Shown piece by piece: positions 1-6,612 of a stretch of 7,575 bases of DNA (within the stretch, counting starts at the first letter, position 1; every line of letters starts with the position of its first letter). The position numbers and the translations under genes are program-made. Source of the stretch: Hyphomicrobiaceae bacterium (GTDB lineage Bacteria; Pseudomonadota; Alphaproteobacteria; Rhizobiales; Hyphomicrobiaceae). The stretch covers positions 1-7,575 of the forward strand of contig JAFMSC010000193.1 of the NCBI GenBank assembly GCA_017353825.1, in the 5' to 3' direction. The notes below the pieces were generated by a model. It saw nothing but the letters and a program-made list of their open reading frames with translations, was not told the DNA's origin and did not search any database.

Positions 1-504
1 ACGACGCACGCGCCAGGAGTCGCGGCAGGCACCCCGATGCACATCCTCGCCCATGGCGGAACGGCCGAAGATCAGCCTCTCGACGGCGAGAAAGCTGGAA
101 CTGCCCGAGATGGCGACCTCAGTGCGGCGGTGGAGCCTTGCCCGGTCGAACATAATGGTGGGCTGTGGCAGCCATGCCAAGCGGGCGCCCTCGCCGACGT
201 CGAGCCGCACGTGCACCTCTGCCTCGCCGTCGAGGGCGCGGTAGACCTTCTCGGCGGCGGCGGAGGTGATCGTGGCGTTGCACCCGGCGGCGACGGCCAC
301 CTCGATGTCGATGCGGTCGCCGCCGGTGAGGCCGCCCGCGGTGTTGAGCAACACGGCCTCCGGAAAATCGCCGATCGTGGACCTCGGAAAGCGCGCGCTG
401 GCGGCCCCGGATTGGCGCAAGGCGGCGATCGAGGTCCGGCCGTCGGCAAGCACGAAGCCGAGCCGAACCGCGCCTTCCGTCCGTGGCAACCTGGCGTGAA
501 GCAT
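1..504 (-). CDS. ureD: Urease accessory protein UreD, N-terminal 168 residues (runs off left edge)
   Basis: UreD (UreH in some species) is a cytosolic chaperone that binds apo-urease and, with UreF and UreG, allows nickel insertion into the active site. The frame is open from ATG 504 to the window edge. It shows family-like blocks: LLNTAGGLTGGDR at residues 52-64, a SAAAEKVYRA stretch at about 81-90, LAWLPQPTIMFDRARL at about 109-123, and FGRSAMGED followed by a DSWRVRR block near the end of the visible part. UreD is usually about 270-290 residues, so roughly 100 or more are missing. A good Shine-Dalgarno sequence, GGAGG at 516-512, sits 7 bases before the ATG. The gene lies 110 bases after urtE on the same strand, so urease genes probably continue to the left. 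One oddity: Pro115 stands where I recall many UreD proteins having Glu (PQETI). Identification is confident. Confidence 0.93.
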   Translation of the reverse strand, partial: MLHARLPRTEGAVRLGFVLADGRTSIAALRQSGAASARFPRSTIGDFPEAVLLNTAGGLTGGDRIDIEVAVAAGCNATITSAAAEKVYRALDGEAEVHVRLDVGEGARLAWLPQPTIMFDRARLHRRTEVAISGSSSFLAVERLIFGRSAMGEDVHRGACRDSWRVRR

Positions 505-525
505 TCAGGCTCCTCCAAGTGTAGG

Positions 526-557
526 GGTGGGTTAGGGCGAGGCCCCCTATACCCACC
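526..557 (-). other. Bulged stem-loop in the urtE-ureD gap
   Basis: GGTGGGT (526-532) plus TAGGG (533-537) pairs with CCCTA (545-549) plus ACCCACC (551-557). This gives 12 base pairs with one bulged base (550) and a 7-base loop. In the minus-strand transcript it lies between the urtE stop and the ureD ribosome binding site, ending about 9 bases before GGAGG. No U-run follows, so a classical intrinsic terminator is not supported. A processing site, a stability element or an attenuator between the transport and urease segments is possible. The rest of the 110-base gap (505-614) holds only a small CAACC-ATG-GGTTG dyad at about 573-585 and no clear promoter. Confidence 0.6.
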
Positions 558-614
558 ATGACTTGCCTACGACAACCATGGGTTGCGCGCGCTAGCGGCT
601 CACCAGCCTAAGTC

Positions 615-1310
615 TCAAACCGTCAAGTACCGCCGAACATCGGCCTCCACCATGTCGGCTCCCTTTCCGGCCAGAACCACCTCGCCGCGCTCCATAACGG
701 CGTAGGTGTCCGCGAGCTCGCGGGCGAAGTCGAAGTACTGCTCGACCAGCAGGATGGCCATCTTGCCCTGCTGGCGTAGATAGGAAATGGCGCGGCTGAT
801 GTCTTTGATAATCGAGGGCTGGATGCCCTCGGTGGGCTCGTCGAGCACCAACAGGCGCGGCTTGGTGACCAGGGCGCGGGCGACGGCGAGCTGCTGCTGC
901 TGGCCGCCCGAGAGGTCGCCACCGCGCCGGCCGAGCATGGCCTTGAGAATGGGGAAGAGCTCGTAGAGCTCGTCGGAAATCTTGCGCTCGGCTTTGGGAA
1001 GGCGGGCGAAGCCCGTCTCCAGGTTCTCGCGCACCGTGAGTAGGGGGAAGATCTCGCGCCCCTGGGGTACGTAGGCCATGCCGCGGCGTGCCCGCTCGTA
1101 GGCCTTAAGGCCAGTGATGTTCTCGCCGTCCATGATCACGCGCCCCGAGCTGACGGGCTGGTGACCGACGATGGCGCGCAGGAGCGAGCTCTTGCCGACG
1201 CCGTTGCGCCCGAGCACACAGGTGATCTTGCCGGGCTCGGCGCTCACCGATACGCCCCGCAGCGCCTGCGCCGCACCATAGTAGAGATCGATGGCTTCGA
1301 CCTTAAGCAC
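615..1310 (-). CDS. urtE: Urea ABC transporter ATP-binding subunit UrtE
   Basis: This is one of the two cytosolic ATPases that power urea import through the UrtB/UrtC channel. The 231-residue product is a single ABC domain of normal UrtE length. It has Walker A GRNGVGKS at 34-41, the Q-loop in YVPQGREIFP around Gln83, the signature LSGGQ at 133-137, Walker B LLVLDE at 153-158, and a VEQ switch block at 189-191. The EGIQPSII stretch after Walker B (161-168) is typical of UrtE rather than LivF. I chose the GTG at 1310 because it gives the family-like N-terminus MLKVEAIDLYYG and has GGAG 8 bases upstream. A TTG at 1370 would add 20 atypical residues. It is the last urt gene, separated from urtD by 193 bases, an unusually loose spacing for this operon. 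Confidence 0.96.
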   Translation of the reverse strand: MLKVEAIDLYYGAAQALRGVSVSAEPGKITCVLGRNGVGKSSLLRAIVGHQPVSSGRVIMDGENITGLKAYERARRGMAYVPQGREIFPLLTVRENLETGFARLPKAERKISDELYELFPILKAMLGRRGGDLSGGQQQQLAVARALVTKPRLLVLDEPTEGIQPSIIKDISRAISYLRQQGKMAILLVEQYFDFARELADTYAVMERGEVVLAGKGADMVEADVRRYLTV

Positions 1311-1503
1311 CTTGACGACTCCGAGCCCTCGCGTTTGGCGTCTGCTTCCCTCGCGCCGCAGGGCCCCCAAAGACTCCGTACAGCGACAGGGGGATGAGAG
1401 AACCTCCGATGTCGGATTTCAATCCACCCTTTCCCCACCCTAAGACCCCTGCCCGCAAGAGGGGCGGAAGTCCGCTCCACGTCCCGTGTCGACCTCGGTC
1501 GCA
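1311..1503 (-). other. urtD-urtE intergenic stretch with three small dyads
   Basis: I see no credible gene in this 193-base gap. It carries three inverted repeats close together: GCGGA-AG-TCCGC (1464-1475), CCCCT with AGGGG (1446-1450 and 1460-1464), and TCCGA-TG-TCGGA (1405-1416). Near its urtE side lies CCCTCGCGTTTG (about 1326-1337), a 12-base word that recurs beside the palindrome in the urtC tail at about 2392-2403. No clear terminator or promoter is visible. The stretch may be a decayed dispersed repeat or an RNA-processing region. Confidence 0.45.
1319..1322 (-). promoter_or_regulatory. Ribosome binding site that decides the urtE GTG start
   Basis: GGAG on the minus strand, 8 bases before GTG 1310. 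It supports that GTG over the more distant TTG at 1370, which would put this site inside the coding sequence. Confidence 0.6.
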
Positions 1504-2280
1504 TCACCGCCCCAGGTAGACCTCGACCACGCGCTGGTTGGCGCTTACCTCGTCGATGGAACCCTCCGCGAGGACGGAGCCATCGTTGAGCACCGTGACC
1601 TTTACGCCCAGCATGCGCACGAACTCCATGTCGTGCTCTACCACGATCACGGTGTGGCTCCTGGCGATGTCCCTGAGCAGCTCCGCGGTCGTCCTGGTCT
1701 CGGCGTCGGTCATGCCGGCCACCGGCTCGTCCACCAACAGCAGCTTGGGGTTCTGGGCGATCAGCATGCCGATCTCCAGCCACTGCTTCTGGCCGTGCGA
1801 CAACGCGCCGGCCAGCCGGTCCCGCTGAGCCTTGAGGCCGATCGTCTGTAGAATGGCGCCGATGCGCTCGGTGTGGCCGTTCGGGCGCCAGAACAGGTTG
1901 CGGCGGACCGTGCGGTCGCCTTCCAGCGCCAGCAGCACGTTGTCCTCCACCGTGTGGTTCTCGAACACGGTGGGCTTCTGGAACTTGCGGCCTATGCCGA
2001 GCTCAGCGATGGCGGCCTCGTCCTGCTTGGCAAGGTCGATGCTGCCGTTGTCGAACAGCACCTCGCCCGAATCGGGACGCGTCCTGCCGGTAATCACGTC
2101 CATCATGGTCGTCTTGCCGGCACCGTTGGGGCCGATGATGGCGCGCATCTCACCGTGCGAGATGTCGAGCGCGAGGTTGTCGAGCGCGCGAAACCCGTCG
2201 AAAGTCACTGTCACCCCGTTGAGGTAGAGGAGGCTCGGGGTGGTCTCGCGGGGCCTTTCGATGGCGGAGCTGACGAGCAT
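1504..2280 (-). CDS. urtD: Urea ABC transporter ATP-binding subunit UrtD
   Basis: This is the second cytosolic ATPase of the urea importer and pairs with UrtE. The product has 258 residues. Walker A is GPNGAGKT at 50-57, the Q-loop is in GRKFQKPTVF around Gln101, the signature is LSHGQ at 160-164, Walker B is LLLVDE at 180-185, and the switch His is in VVEHD at 216. LSHGQKQWLEIGM instead of the usual LSGGQ is characteristic of UrtD, and the helical insert before the signature is LivG-like. ATG 2280 lies just 3 bases after the urtC stop and has GGAG 6 bases upstream. That GGAG sits in the terminal arm of a palindromic repeat. The N-terminus before the ABC fold (about 18 residues) is poorly conserved in character, so a start slightly downstream cannot be excluded. 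Confidence 0.96.
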   Translation of the reverse strand: MLVSSAIERPRETTPSLLYLNGVTVTFDGFRALDNLALDISHGEMRAIIGPNGAGKTTMMDVITGRTRPDSGEVLFDNGSIDLAKQDEAAIAELGIGRKFQKPTVFENHTVEDNVLLALEGDRTVRRNLFWRPNGHTERIGAILQTIGLKAQRDRLAGALSHGQKQWLEIGMLIAQNPKLLLVDEPVAGMTDAETRTTAELLRDIARSHTVIVVEHDMEFVRMLGVKVTVLNDGSVLAEGSIDEVSANQRVVEVYLGR

Positions 2281-2282
2281 GG

Positions 2283-2388
2283 CTCACTCCGCCGGCTGCG
2301 CCAGGCGCCCCTCGCCCACGCACGGGGAGTGGCTGGGCGTGGAGGAAGCGCGGGAGCCTGCCAAACCGCTCGCTGCAGGCGGAGTGAG
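2283..2388. repeat. Imperfect 106-bp palindrome forming the urtC 3' end
   Basis: The ends are perfect 11-base inverted repeats: CTCACTCCGCC at 2283-2293 and GGCGGAGTGAG at 2378-2388. Further pairing continues inward: GGCTGCG (2294-2300) against CGCTGCA (2371-2377) matches at 5 of 7 positions. A GCCAGGCGCCC-like block near 2300-2310 pairs with a GGGAGCCTGCC block near 2353-2363. The centre has a CGCCCA/TGGGCG pair. On the minus strand it encodes UrtC residues 379-412 exactly from its boundary, then the stop codon, and it carries the urtD ribosome binding site. A small CCCTC-GCGTTT-GAGGG dyad sits just outside at 2392-2407. The layout resembles a dispersed palindromic element inserted in frame, but copies elsewhere cannot be checked from this window. 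Confidence 0.6.
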
Positions 2389-3522
2389 GCCCCTCGCGTT
2401 TGAGGGATCGGCTCCTGCGCTAGGCTGGTTGCCAGGGTGCTGGCCCCTTCTCAGCAGGCCGAGGACGCCGCGTGGGAGGAAGATCGTGACCAGCACGAAC
2501 ATGGCGCCCAGCACGAACAGCCAATAGGGAGCAAGCATGCCCGCGGTGAACATCGTCTTGAGGTAGTTGACGATGACGGCGCCCAGCGAAGCGCCGACCA
2601 GCGTGCCTCTGCCACCCACGGCCACCCAGATCACGACCTCGATGGAGTTGCCGGGGGCGAACTCGCTCGGATTGATGATGCCGACCTGCGGCACGTAGAG
2701 CGCGCCCGCCACGCCGGCCATGCAGGCCGAGAGCGTGAACACGTATGTCTTGTAATTTTCCACGCGGTAGCCCAGGAAGCGCGTGCGGCTCTCCGCATCG
2801 CGGATGGCGATCAGCACCTTCCCAGCCTTCGAGCGCACCACAGCCTGGGCGAGGAGATAGCCGAGCCCCAGCGCGACAGCCGAGAGCGAGAACAGCACTG
2901 CGCGCGTCTTGGGCGCGCGCACGCTGAAGCCCAAGAGGTCGTAGAAGTCGGTGAGGCCGTTGTTGCCACCGAAGCCGAAGTTGTTGCGGAAGAAGCCGAG
3001 CATCAGGGCGAAGGTGAGCGCCTGGGTGATGATGGAGAGGTAGACGCCTGTGACGCGGCTGCGGAACGCGAACCAGCCGAACACGAAGGCCAGCACGCCA
3101 GGCACCAGCACGATCATCAGCGCCGCGTAGGGGAAATGATTGAAGCCATACCAGTACCAGGGCAGCTCCTTCCAGTTCAGAAACATCATGAAGTCGGGCA
3201 GGATCGGGTGCGCATAGCTGCCGCGTGTGCCGATCTGGCGCATGAGGTACATGCCCATGGCGTAGCCGCCGAGCGCGAAAAACGCGCCGTGCCCCAAGGA
3301 CAGGATGCCGCAATAGCCCCACACCAGGTCGAGCGAGAGCGCGAGCAGCGCGTAGCACAGGTACTTGCCCCACAGTGCCACCGTGGTGGTCGTGACGTGG
3401 AAGGACGAGGACTGCGGCACGAACACGTTGAGGACTGGCACGACGACCGCCGCGGCGGCGAGGATCGCCAGAAACTGCCAGCCGCGGCCGTCGGGTGCCT
3501 CAAGGAGCCTGCGCGTGATCAT
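2284..3522 (-). CDS. urtC: Urea ABC transporter permease UrtC
   Basis: This inner-membrane permease of the LivM family forms the urea channel with UrtB. The product has 412 residues. A cytoplasmic start is followed by a hydrophobic segment at about 16-36, then the LivM-like core motif SLDLVWGYCGILSLGHGAFF at 63-82. Several further membrane spans follow, ending with a hydrophobic YWLFVLGAMFVLVTIFLP stretch and GVLGLLRRG. The start ATG 3522 overlaps the urtB stop as ATGA, which implies translational coupling; an upstream extension to 3972 would only overlay urtB. The odd part is the C-terminus. After about residue 364 a Pro/Ser/Ala/Gly-rich hydrophilic tail of about 48 residues follows, the last 34 of which are encoded by an imperfect palindrome. 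The tail is probably not part of the transport fold. The permease call is secure; a role for the tail is unknown. Confidence 0.96.
   Translation of the reverse strand: MITRRLLEAPDGRGWQFLAILAAAAVVVPVLNVFVPQSSSFHVTTTTVALWGKYLCYALLALSLDLVWGYCGILSLGHGAFFALGGYAMGMYLMRQIGTRGSYAHPILPDFMMFLNWKELPWYWYGFNHFPYAALMIVLVPGVLAFVFGWFAFRSRVTGVYLSIITQALTFALMLGFFRNNFGFGGNNGLTDFYDLLGFSVRAPKTRAVLFSLSAVALGLGYLLAQAVVRSKAGKVLIAIRDAESRTRFLGYRVENYKTYVFTLSACMAGVAGALYVPQVGIINPSEFAPGNSIEVVIWVAVGGRGTLVGASLGAVIVNYLKTMFTAGMLAPYWLFVLGAMFVLVTIFLPRGVLGLLRRGQHPGNQPSAGADPSNARGLTPPAASGLAGSRASSTPSHSPCVGEGRLAQPAE
2287..2290 (-). promoter_or_regulatory. urtD ribosome binding site inside a repeat arm
   Basis: GGAG on the minus strand, 6 bases before urtD ATG 2280. 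It overlaps the last urtC codon before the TGA stop (2286-2284). It is part of the 11-base terminal arm of the palindrome at 2283-2388, so hairpin formation could mask it, while ribosomes finishing urtC would open it. Confidence 0.55.
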
Positions 3523-5141
3523 GCTTCGACCGCTCGGCCCTTGAGCGCAAACAGCCCGCGCGGCCGCTTTTGGATGAACAGGATGACGAGGACGAGCAGA
3601 GCGATTTTGCCGAGCACCGCGCCGGCGAACGGCTCGAGGAACTTGTTGGCCACGCCCAGCGTCAGCGCGCCCACCAGCGTGCCCAACAGATTGCCCACTC
3701 CGCCGAACACAACCACCAGGAAGCTGTCGATGATGTAGCTCTGGCCGAGGTTGGGGGAGACGTTGTCGATTTGCGACAGCGCCACGCCGGCGAGCCCGGC
3801 GATGCCCGAGCCGAGCCCGAAGGTAAGCGCATCGATGCGGCCCGTGTTGATGGCCATGGAGCTCGCCATGCTGCGGTTCTGCGTCACGGCGCGCATATGC
3901 AGCCCGAGCGTGGTGTAGCGCAGCACCCCCAGCAGCGCCGCGAATACGACGCCGGCGAAAACGATGATCCACAGCCGGTTGAGCGTGATGGCGAGCCCGC
4001 CCAAGTCCACCACGCCCGACATGAAACTCGGCGTGCCGACCTCGCGGTTGCTGGGGCCAAAGGCGGTGCGCACCGTCTGCTGCAGGATGAGGCTGATGCC
4101 CCAGGTGGCGAGCAGCGTCTCCAGCGGCCGGCCGTAGAGAAACTGGATGACACCGCGCTCGATCACGACCCCGACCAGGCCCGCGACCAGGAAGGCCAGC
4201 GGCAGCGCGATCATGAGCGAATAGTCGAAGAGGCCGGGGGCCATCGCTCGGATCGCCTCCTGCACTACGAAGGTGGTGTAGGCACCCAACATGACCATCT
4301 CGCCGTGGGCCATGTTGATCACGCCCATCACGCCGAAGGTGATGGCAAGCCCGATGGCGGCGAGCAGCAGCACTGAGCCGAGCGAAAGGCCGTACCAGGC
4401 GTTCTGCACGCCGTCCCAGGCGGCGAGCGTGTTCTTGATGTTGGCGCTCGCAGCGTTGGCGGCGGCAAGCACATCGGGCGGCAGATCGGCCGGGAGCCCT
4501 TCGAGGAGCGCCAGCGCATCGAGGTCGCCGCGGTCGCGGACCACCTGGATGGCGACGATCTTGGCGGCGGCGCTCGTGTCCTGCTTGGCAAGGAGAACCG
4601 CAGCGCGCGCCTCGCTGAGCACCCTCCTCACCCGAGGGTCCGTCTCCGCCTCGAGTGCCTTCTCGAGCGCGGGAAGCACATTCTCCTGGTGCGACTTGAA
4701 AACGGCCTGGGCGGCGTCGAGGCGGCGCTTCGGGTCGGGCGCCATCAGCGTCAGGCTGCCCAGCGCCGCCTCGATGGCAATGCGCAGCCTGTTGTTGACA
4801 CGCACGGTGTCGATATCGGCCGGCGGGCTGCCGGAGATTTCCCTGCCGGTGGCCGCATCCGTGAGCGCGCCGGATCGGGTCTTGATGAACACCCTTTTCT
4901 CTGCTGCGCTATAGATGAGGCGCGCATCGCTCAGAGCTTCGAGCAGCGAAGCCGCCAGCGGGCTGCCGGACGCCGCCACCTTGGTGATGGCCTCGCCCGT
5001 ATCGCTCAGTGAGTCCTCCGTGAAGGCAGGCAACGCGTCCTCGTAAGACCCGGCATGGGCCAGGCCGCCAGCGGCCATGAGGAGGCCGAGAGCACATAAG
5101 AGCGCCGTGGGGCGCTCAAAGAGCCTGCGTAGCGCAATCAA
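3519..5141 (-). CDS. urtB: Urea ABC transporter permease UrtB
   Basis: This LivH-type inner-membrane permease is the partner of UrtC. The 540-residue product has a signal-like start (RRLFERP, then a hydrophobic run ending AHA, likely cleavage near residue 30). A soluble, helix-rich, probably periplasmic region of about 215 residues follows, as is common in UrtB. The membrane domain runs from about residue 247, with the LivH motif GVMGVINMAHGEM at 270-282 and the late FGSGIAGLAGVALSQ and VVVFGGVGNLLGTLVGA blocks. The start is TTG 5141: an in-frame TGA lies two codons upstream, and the next ATG (Met22) would cut the signal segment in half. The ribosome site is weak (GGTGA very close to the TTG). 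It starts 103 bases after urtA and overlaps urtC by four bases. The low-efficiency start may help keep permease levels below those of UrtA. Confidence 0.95.
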   Translation of the reverse strand: MIALRRLFERPTALLCALGLLMAAGGLAHAGSYEDALPAFTEDSLSDTGEAITKVAASGSPLAASLLEALSDARLIYSAAEKRVFIKTRSGALTDAATGREISGSPPADIDTVRVNNRLRIAIEAALGSLTLMAPDPKRRLDAAQAVFKSHQENVLPALEKALEAETDPRVRRVLSEARAAVLLAKQDTSAAAKIVAIQVVRDRGDLDALALLEGLPADLPPDVLAAANAASANIKNTLAAWDGVQNAWYGLSLGSVLLLAAIGLAITFGVMGVINMAHGEMVMLGAYTTFVVQEAIRAMAPGLFDYSLMIALPLAFLVAGLVGVVIERGVIQFLYGRPLETLLATWGISLILQQTVRTAFGPSNREVGTPSFMSGVVDLGGLAITLNRLWIIVFAGVVFAALLGVLRYTTLGLHMRAVTQNRSMASSMAINTGRIDALTFGLGSGIAGLAGVALSQIDNVSPNLGQSYIIDSFLVVVFGGVGNLLGTLVGALTLGVANKFLEPFAGAVLGKIALLVLVILFIQKRPRGLFALKGRAVEA

Positions 5142-5175
5142 TTGTCACCGAGCCCCGGCGATGTTGCGAACAAGC

Positions 5176-5195
5176 GGCGGCGGATGCCCGCCGCC
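5176..5195 (-). other. Perfect 8-bp hairpin between urtA and urtB
   Basis: GGCGGCGG (5176-5183) and CCGCCGCC (5188-5195) are perfectly complementary around a 4-base loop. Read on the minus strand, the hairpin lies about 50 bases after the urtA stop and about 35 bases before the urtB TTG start. No U-run follows. In many binding-protein transporters such a hairpin after the first gene protects that mRNA segment or partly stops transcription, so that the binding protein outnumbers the permease. That role is inferred here. Confidence 0.6.
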
Positions 5196-5244
5196 TCGGG
5201 ACAGACCGCGCGAAGTTTGGCAAAGCGTGCGACGAGCGTGCGCC

Positions 5245-6534
5245 CTAGCCTGAGCCGCCGCACTTTCCCGTGACCTTGTTGTAGTTGCCGCACTTCAGCT
5301 TGACCCAATCTGCCTCCAGGTCCTTGGACCCCGGCAAGAAATCGGACCAGGCGTCGCCGGGCACCAGGCCCTTGGTCTGCCACACCACGTCGAATTGTCC
5401 GTCGGCACGAACCTCGCCGATGAGCACGGGCTTGGTGACATGGTGGTTGGGCAGCATCTCCGACATGCCGCCGGTGAGATTGGCCGCCTTGATGCCGGGC
5501 AGCGCCTCGATCACCTTGTCGGGATCGGTGGTCTTCACCTTCTCCACCGCCTTCACCCACATGTTGAAGCCGATAAAGTGGGCCTCCATGGGGTCGTTGG
5601 TGGTGCGCTTCGGGTTCTTGGTGAACGCGTGCCACTGCTTGATGAAGGCGGCGTTGACCGGGCTCTTGACCGACTGGAAATAGTTCCACGCGGCGAGGTG
5701 GCCCACCAGCGGCTTGGTGTCGAGACCGGCGAGCTCCTCCTCACCCACCGAGAACGCCACCACCGGGATGTCAGTGGCCTTGATGCCCTGGTTGCCGAGC
5801 TCCTTGTAGAAGGGGACGTTGGCATCGCCGTTGATGGTGGAGACCACCGCCGTCTTCCTGCCGGCCGAGCCGAACTTCTTGATATCGGACACGATCGTCT
5901 GCCAGTCGGAATGGCCGAACGGCGTGTAGTTGATCATGATGTCCTCGTCCTTGACGCCTTTCGCCCTCAGGTAGGCCTCAAGGATCTTGTTGGTCGTGCG
6001 CGGATAGACGTAGTCCGTGCCAGCGAGCACCCAGCGCTTCACCGAGCCCCCGTCCTTGCTCATCAAGTAGTCCACGGCAGGGATCGCCTGCTGGTTGGGC
6101 GCGGCTCCCGTGTAAAACACGTTGCGTTCGCTCTCCTCGCCCTCGTACTGCACCGGATAGAACAGGATTGAGTTCAGCTCTTTGAACACCGGCAACACCG
6201 ATTTGCGCGATACCGAAGTCCAGCAGCCGAACACGGCCGCCACCTTGTCCTTGGTAATCAGCTCGCGCGCCTTCTCGGCGAACAGGGGCCAGTTCGAGGC
6301 CGGATCGACGACCACCGGCTCCAGCTTCTTGCCGAGCAGGCCGCCCTTCTTGTTCTGATCTTCGATCAGCATCAGCATCACGTCCTTCAGCGTGGTCTCG
6401 CTGATGGCCATCGTGCCCGAGAGGGAGTGCAAGATGCCGACCTTGATCGTCTCCTCGGCCTGGGCCGGCCCGGCCAGACAGACTGCGGCGAGCACGCCGG
6501 CCCCCACCACAATGCTCAGGACGTTGCGGATCAT
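5245..6534 (-). CDS. urtA: Urea ABC transporter substrate-binding protein UrtA
   Basis: UrtA is the periplasmic receptor that binds urea and delivers it to UrtB/UrtC. The 429-residue product has a normal UrtA length. A Sec signal peptide occupies residues 1-26 (positively charged MIRN start, hydrophobic core, AQA before EETIKVG). The mature protein shows strongly family-typical blocks: GILHSLSGTMAISE at 33-46, VDPASNWPLF at 76-85, FGCWTSVSRKSVLP at about 102-115, then FYPVQYEGEESERN, GTDYVYPRTTN, FGHSDWQTI, STINGDANVPFYKELGNQG and NDPMEAHFIGFNMWVKAVE. A C-terminal Cys pair (Cys415 and Cys425) could form a disulfide. Start ATG 6534 is preceded by AGGTGG 10 bases upstream; the longer open frame to 6930 lacks a signal peptide and overlaps the divergent gene. 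It is first in the operon, with a sigma-54-type promoter just upstream. Confidence 0.98.
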   Translation of the reverse strand: MIRNVLSIVVGAGVLAAVCLAGPAQAEETIKVGILHSLSGTMAISETTLKDVMLMLIEDQNKKGGLLGKKLEPVVVDPASNWPLFAEKARELITKDKVAAVFGCWTSVSRKSVLPVFKELNSILFYPVQYEGEESERNVFYTGAAPNQQAIPAVDYLMSKDGGSVKRWVLAGTDYVYPRTTNKILEAYLRAKGVKDEDIMINYTPFGHSDWQTIVSDIKKFGSAGRKTAVVSTINGDANVPFYKELGNQGIKATDIPVVAFSVGEEELAGLDTKPLVGHLAAWNYFQSVKSPVNAAFIKQWHAFTKNPKRTTNDPMEAHFIGFNMWVKAVEKVKTTDPDKVIEALPGIKAANLTGGMSEMLPNHHVTKPVLIGEVRADGQFDVVWQTKGLVPGDAWSDFLPGSKDLEADWVKLKCGNYNKVTGKCGGSG

Positions 6535-6571
6535 GAGAGTGTCACCACCTTTGACGGAACCAATTGCGGGT

Positions 6572-6588
6572 GCACCGGTGCCCCGGGG
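6572..6588. promoter_or_regulatory. Adjacent palindromes in the urtA leader
   Basis: GCACCGGTGC (6572-6581) is a perfect 10-base palindrome, and CCCCGGGG (6581-6588) directly abuts it. Both lie at or just downstream of the predicted urtA transcription start. The GCACC/GGTGC halves resemble NtrC half-sites, but without the spacer of the usual NtrC site. Operator, leader structure or chance are all possible. Confidence 0.3.
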
Positions 6589-6596
6589 CGGGAGAC

Positions 6597-6612
6597 AGCA
6601 ATCGCCATGCCA
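6597..6612 (-). promoter_or_regulatory. Sigma-54 (RpoN) promoter for urtA
   Basis: The minus strand reads TGGCATG-GCGA-TTGCT. The sigma-54 consensus is TGGCACG-N4-TTGCW, so only one of the conserved positions differs, and the GG and GC elements have the correct 10-base separation. The predicted start of transcription is near 6586, which gives a leader of about 52 bases to urtA. Sigma-54 promoters need an activator, and for urea transport genes this is commonly NtrC under nitrogen limitation. A canonical NtrC enhancer was not seen. Confidence 0.7.

Noticed and set aside
526..557. Intrinsic terminator at the end of the urt operon
   Set aside because: The stem is strong but no U-run follows on the minus strand, and the ureD ribosome site begins almost at once.
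37..561. Plus-strand open frames across 37-561
   Set aside because: They are the complement of ureD, which has clear family motifs and a ribosome site.
1311..1370. TTG start for urtE at 1370
   Set aside because: It adds 20 residues with no family resemblance, and the GGAG site before GTG 1310 fits the conserved MLKVE start.
2437..3738. 433-codon open frame on the plus strand
   Set aside because: It lies antisense to urtC and the end of urtB. Its Glu/His/Arg/Ala-rich composition is what the complement of a GC-rich membrane protein gene gives, and it has no recognisable domain.
3523..3972. Upstream extension of urtC by 150 codons
   Set aside because: It overlays the conserved 3' part of urtB in another frame and has Arg/Ala-rich shadow composition; the ATGA overlap gives the normal start.
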